Source of the DNA: an uncultured Rickettsiales bacterium
GTDB taxonomy: Bacteria > Pseudomonadota > Alphaproteobacteria > RF32 > CAG-239
Reading direction: 5' to 3'
DNA: 43,946 bases
Assembly (NCBI GenBank): GCA_900551865.1
Contig: URXV01000011.1
Span: 1 to 43,946, forward strand
Shown here: positions 41,207 through 43,946 of the stretch, one piece after another
Numbering within the stretch: the stretch's first letter is position 1
Layout: every line of letters starts with the position of its first letter
Translations under genes and position numbers: made by a program
Notes under the pieces: generated by a model
The model's database searches: none
The model's input: the letters and a program-made list of their open reading frames with translations, nothing else
What the model was told of the DNA's origin: nothing

Positions 41207-42547
41207 ATGTCTGCACCAACAATATACGCTTTATCAACAGTCTTTGGAAAGTCCGGTGTTGCCGTAATCAGAATTTCCGGTTCAAAAGTATTAGACATTC
41301 TGTCCGCGCTGGCAGATATAGATATTAATAATATTAAGTCCCGACATGCTTATTTTACGGCTATTAGGAAAAAAGGCAAAGAGAATATGCTGGATAAGGC
41401 CTTGGTATTGTACTTCAAAGCACCGCAATCTTTTACGGGAGAAGACGTTGCTGAAATACAGTGTCATGGTTCAAAAGCTGTTTTGAACAGTATTTTAAAT
41501 GAATTAAGCTGTTTTGAAGGTGTTAGGTTAGCTGAGCCGGGCGAATTTTCCAAAAGAGCTTTTTATAATGGCAAAATGGATTTAACCGAGGCTGAAGGGC
41601 TGGCCGATTTGATAGATGCAGAAACGTCTGAACAGCAAAAATATGCTTTACAGCAAATGGAAGGCAATCTTAAAAATTTATATTCGTCATGGCGCAGCGA
41701 ATTAGTTAAAGTTTTGTCATATTTGGAAGCGTATATTGATTTTCCTGAAGAAGACATTCCTGAAGAATTATATGAAGATATTTTAAACACTGTATTTAAA
41801 ATTAAAAAAGATATTAAGAAACATTTAGACGGCAATACTGTCAACGAACGGCTTAAAAACGGGTTTAAAATTGTTATTTCAGGAGAGGCTAATGCCGGAA
41901 AATCAAGCCTGATAAACGCTCTGGTTAAAAGAAACGCCGTTATTGTTTCTGATATTGCCGGCACAACGCGCGACGCCATTGATATCAATTTGGATATTGG
42001 TGGTTACCCTGTTATTATTACGGATACTGCCGGGATTAGAGAAACGGAAAATCCAATCGAAAAACAAGGGATAGAAATAGCATTAAAAAAAATTGACGAA
42101 GCTGATATTGTTATTGCGTTGTATGATGCTTCGGCAACTTTGAAACCAGATTTTGAATACTTGCTTTCTTATGAGGAAAAAGTTATTTATGTTGCAAATA
42201 AAATAGATAAACTTTCTGAACAGCAAAAGAATAATATTATGTCCAAAAAACATTTATTGCTTTCTGCTAAATATAACAAAGGCTTGGAAAATTTGGGAAG
42301 TAAACTTCTGGATATAATAAAAGAGCGTTTTACTTCAGCTTCGGGGTGTTTGATAACCCGTCTGCGTTATCGTCAGGCCTTGGAGGAATGCTGTTCTTTC
42401 CTGAATGAATTTTCATTGGATAAAGAAATTGAGCTATCTGCAGAGGATATCAGATTGGCTTGCCGCGCCATCGGTAAAATAACAGGGGTAGTGGAAGTCG
42501 ATGAAATTCTTAATAATATATTTGGAAGTTTTTGTATTGGTAAATAA
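41207..42547 (+). CDS. mnmE: tRNA uridine-5-carboxymethylaminomethyl modification GTPase
   Basis: Forms with MnmG the complex that makes cmnm5U at the wobble position of tRNAs reading split codon boxes. 446 residues. The N-terminal tetrahydrofolate-binding domain has GKSGVAVIRISGSKVLDIL. The G domain sits in the middle: P-loop GEANAGKSSLINAL, switch IAGTTRDAIDINL, DTAGIRET, NKID. The C-terminal end FCIGK carries the conserved cysteine of CxGK. AAAGGA precedes the ATG by ~9 bases. The usual next genes, mnmG-rsmG-parAB, are absent: the following gene is convergent. Confidence 0.96.
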   Translation: MSAPTIYALSTVFGKSGVAVIRISGSKVLDILSALADIDINNIKSRHAYFTAIRKKGKENMLDKALVLYFKAPQSFTGEDVAEIQCHGSKAVLNSILNELSCFEGVRLAEPGEFSKRAFYNGKMDLTEAEGLADLIDAETSEQQKYALQQMEGNLKNLYSSWRSELVKVLSYLEAYIDFPEEDIPEELYEDILNTVFKIKKDIKKHLDGNTVNERLKNGFKIVISGEANAGKSSLINALVKRNAVIVSDIAGTTRDAIDINLDIGGYPVIITDTAGIRETENPIEKQGIEIALKKIDEADIVIALYDASATLKPDFEYLLSYEEKVIYVANKIDKLSEQQKNNIMSKKHLLLSAKYNKGLENLGSKLLDIIKERFTSASGCLITRLRYRQALEECCSFLNEFSLDKEIELSAEDIRLACRAIGKITGVVEVDEILNNIFGSFCIGK

Positions 42548-42571
42548 TAAACGGTGTATTTAAATTTTATC

Positions 42572-43900
42572 CTAAATTTTAGTCAGCTTAAATCTTTTTG
42601 CTATTTTTTGTTTATTATCATTATTGGCAGATAAAAAATCAATAATGTTCGGAAAACATAAATCCGGATTTTTTGCCATAATATAATCTATAATTTCGCA
42701 GTACTTATAAAAGTTTCCATGAGTTAATCGACAGGTATTGTTATTTATAGATCTAAGTATATATAAGATTGATTTGACAATCCTTTGCCTGTCAAAACAA
42801 AAAAACACATCTGTATGTAAAAGATTAATCAAAATGTGCAATTCCTTCTCTTTGATAGGCAAAGTATCTTTTTCATTTGGCCATGAAAGAAATATGTCGA
42901 TAAAATATTTTCGAATAAATCTGTAATTAAAAATAAAACGTTTAGTATTGCTGTATAGCAGGTATTCACATAGATTTAAGCAAAATAATTTATTATCGAA
43001 ACTGCTGCGCACGATAATGTCCATCGTATCAAATAGGTAGTAATAATCTTCTTTTGATATTTGCTGTTTTGCCAAAGTCGTAAGTAATAAATTTTTTAAT
43101 TCATCAATGCTTATTTGGGCATTAATATATTTTTGTTCAATTATTTTTTCTATTTCCGTTTTGTATTTTCTTAAATTAGTATGCGCACTGTAATCCCTTT
43201 GCAGAAGAAGGTAGTTTATTGAATTTAATATTTTCCAGTAGAGATAGACAGTATGAGTAGTTAAAGAAAATATCTGCTCGCAAATTTGAATAAAATTTGT
43301 TACGGAAAGTTCCTTGACAATAACTTTTTGCAAAATCATATCAATCCAGCATAAGTAAGTATTCTCTTTTTCTCTGCTTTCTTTGCTGTAACAAAAAGAG
43401 GACATTTTCTTTAATATGCTGTTTTTTAAAATAGAAAAATCGTTAACAATATCTTTATTTGATTCATTGGTTAAAATTAAATTTTCAGAAATTCTTAATA
43501 TCAAAAAATCATTGCTTATTAAAATTGTTTCATGTGAAACATCTGTCAGCAATATTGCTATTTTTTTACAGATTTCAGTTGAAAAAGTCTTTTTTAATTT
43601 TGCTATCGGCAAAGAGGATATTTTGACTAATTCAAATAAGTGTCTGGTTTTTAAAATAGTCCCGTTTTTTACAGAAAGTTCAAAATTATCCAAAAAATTA
43701 AAAATGATTTTATTACTAATGTCTGAAGAATTTATGCGGTACATATCTTCCAACAATGAAGTTTCATAAGCATTGTCAAAATATTTTTTTAATAATAGGG
43801 TATCCATTTCATTATAAAATTTTTTATTCTCGGAACTGTCTAAAATGTTACGGATAAGCATATATCTTTTCGCAGATATATTATTAAGGTCATTATTCAT
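42572..43900 (-). CDS. Unknown AT-rich helical protein
   Basis: 442 residues from the ATG at 43900 (AAAGG ~9 bases upstream; a GTG at 43909 is less likely). Very rich in Ile, Leu, Lys, Asn and Tyr; no signal peptide, no membrane helix, no recognisable motif. The whole chain looks helical (for example NLLLTTLAKQQISKEDYYYL, YCEIIDYIMAKNPDLCFPNI), which could mean HEAT- or TPR-like repeats, but no repeat consensus is clear by eye. It is the most AT-rich gene in the window and interrupts the expected mnmE-mnmG order, so it may be acquired. Beyond it, 43901-43946 holds its ribosome site and AT-rich DNA. Confidence 0.65.
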   Translation of the reverse strand: MNNDLNNISAKRYMLIRNILDSSENKKFYNEMDTLLLKKYFDNAYETSLLEDMYRINSSDISNKIIFNFLDNFELSVKNGTILKTRHLFELVKISSLPIAKLKKTFSTEICKKIAILLTDVSHETILISNDFLILRISENLILTNESNKDIVNDFSILKNSILKKMSSFCYSKESREKENTYLCWIDMILQKVIVKELSVTNFIQICEQIFSLTTHTVYLYWKILNSINYLLLQRDYSAHTNLRKYKTEIEKIIEQKYINAQISIDELKNLLLTTLAKQQISKEDYYYLFDTMDIIVRSSFDNKLFCLNLCEYLLYSNTKRFIFNYRFIRKYFIDIFLSWPNEKDTLPIKEKELHILINLLHTDVFFCFDRQRIVKSILYILRSINNNTCRLTHGNFYKYCEIIDYIMAKNPDLCFPNIIDFLSANNDNKQKIAKRFKLTKI

Positions 43901-43946
43901 AATATACACCTTTATTAAAAATTGTTTTATAATTAAAAATAAATCA

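Noticed and set aside
1..43946. tRNA, rRNA, CRISPR array, insertion sequence or prophage genes
   Set aside because: None recognised in the intergenic regions or among the encoded proteins; no regularly spaced repeats or transposase motifs.

Overview
The window looks like a chromosomal segment of an alphaproteobacterium, probably host-associated or gut-living, with moderate to low GC content. Supporting signs are the overlapping Tim44-like/MltA/Smr gene set, an essential-type CarD regulator, SecB next to the Tim44 set, pyruvate phosphate dikinase, a Rho with the PPRTGKT Walker A variant, and coaE-dnaQ lying back to back with rho-mnmE. That last arrangement is typical of the neighbourhood of alphaproteobacterial replication origins. 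No rRNA, tRNA, CRISPR array, transposase or phage gene was found.

Layout. 1-4.4 kb: the end of a Pro/Ser/Thr-rich protein, then lptG-cysK-gmk on the minus strand and a short-chain dehydrogenase. 4.4-6.3 kb: rpsA with its own promoter, a leader without a Shine-Dalgarno sequence, and a terminator. 6.3-11.2 kb: an accessory envelope island, all on the minus strand. It holds a Cys-rich secreted protein, an Asn-rich secreted protein and three outer-membrane beta-barrel-like proteins. Two of the barrels share a perfect 319-bp direct repeat carrying promoter, attenuator-like leader and signal peptide, joined to divergent bodies. 11.2-19.1 kb: valS, smr-mltA-tim44, secB-trmL, carD and a parvulin isomerase. 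19.2-24 kb: secA-sufC-sufD. 24-30 kb: a membrane protein, dnaE, a small membrane protein and eno. 30.1-33.2 kb: a deaminase, an orphan LuxR-type regulator, a prepilin-type peptidase and two small membrane proteins. 33.4-38.3 kb: PPDK, then coaE-dnaQ-yfiH. 38.3-38.8 kb: an AT-rich intergenic region with several DnaA-box-like and two CtrA-box-like sequences, the best candidate for oriC. 38.8-43.9 kb: rho, an acyltransferase, mnmE and an AT-rich unknown gene.

How the parts work together. Much of the window is envelope biogenesis and protein export: SecA and SecB deliver precursors, the parvulin folds exported proteins, MltA trims murein, LptG exports LPS, and the barrel island supplies surface proteins. 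Replication genes (dnaE, dnaQ, the origin candidate) and translation genes (rpsA, valS, mnmE, trmL) surround these. Sampled strand composition appears to change across the coaE/rho gap, as expected if forks diverge there.

Most interesting signals: (1) the duplicated promoter/leader/signal-peptide cassette driving two divergent surface proteins, with a strong hairpin-U8 structure overlapping a 24-codon leader ORF; (2) the candidate replication origin. All calls come from reading the sequence; no database search was run.
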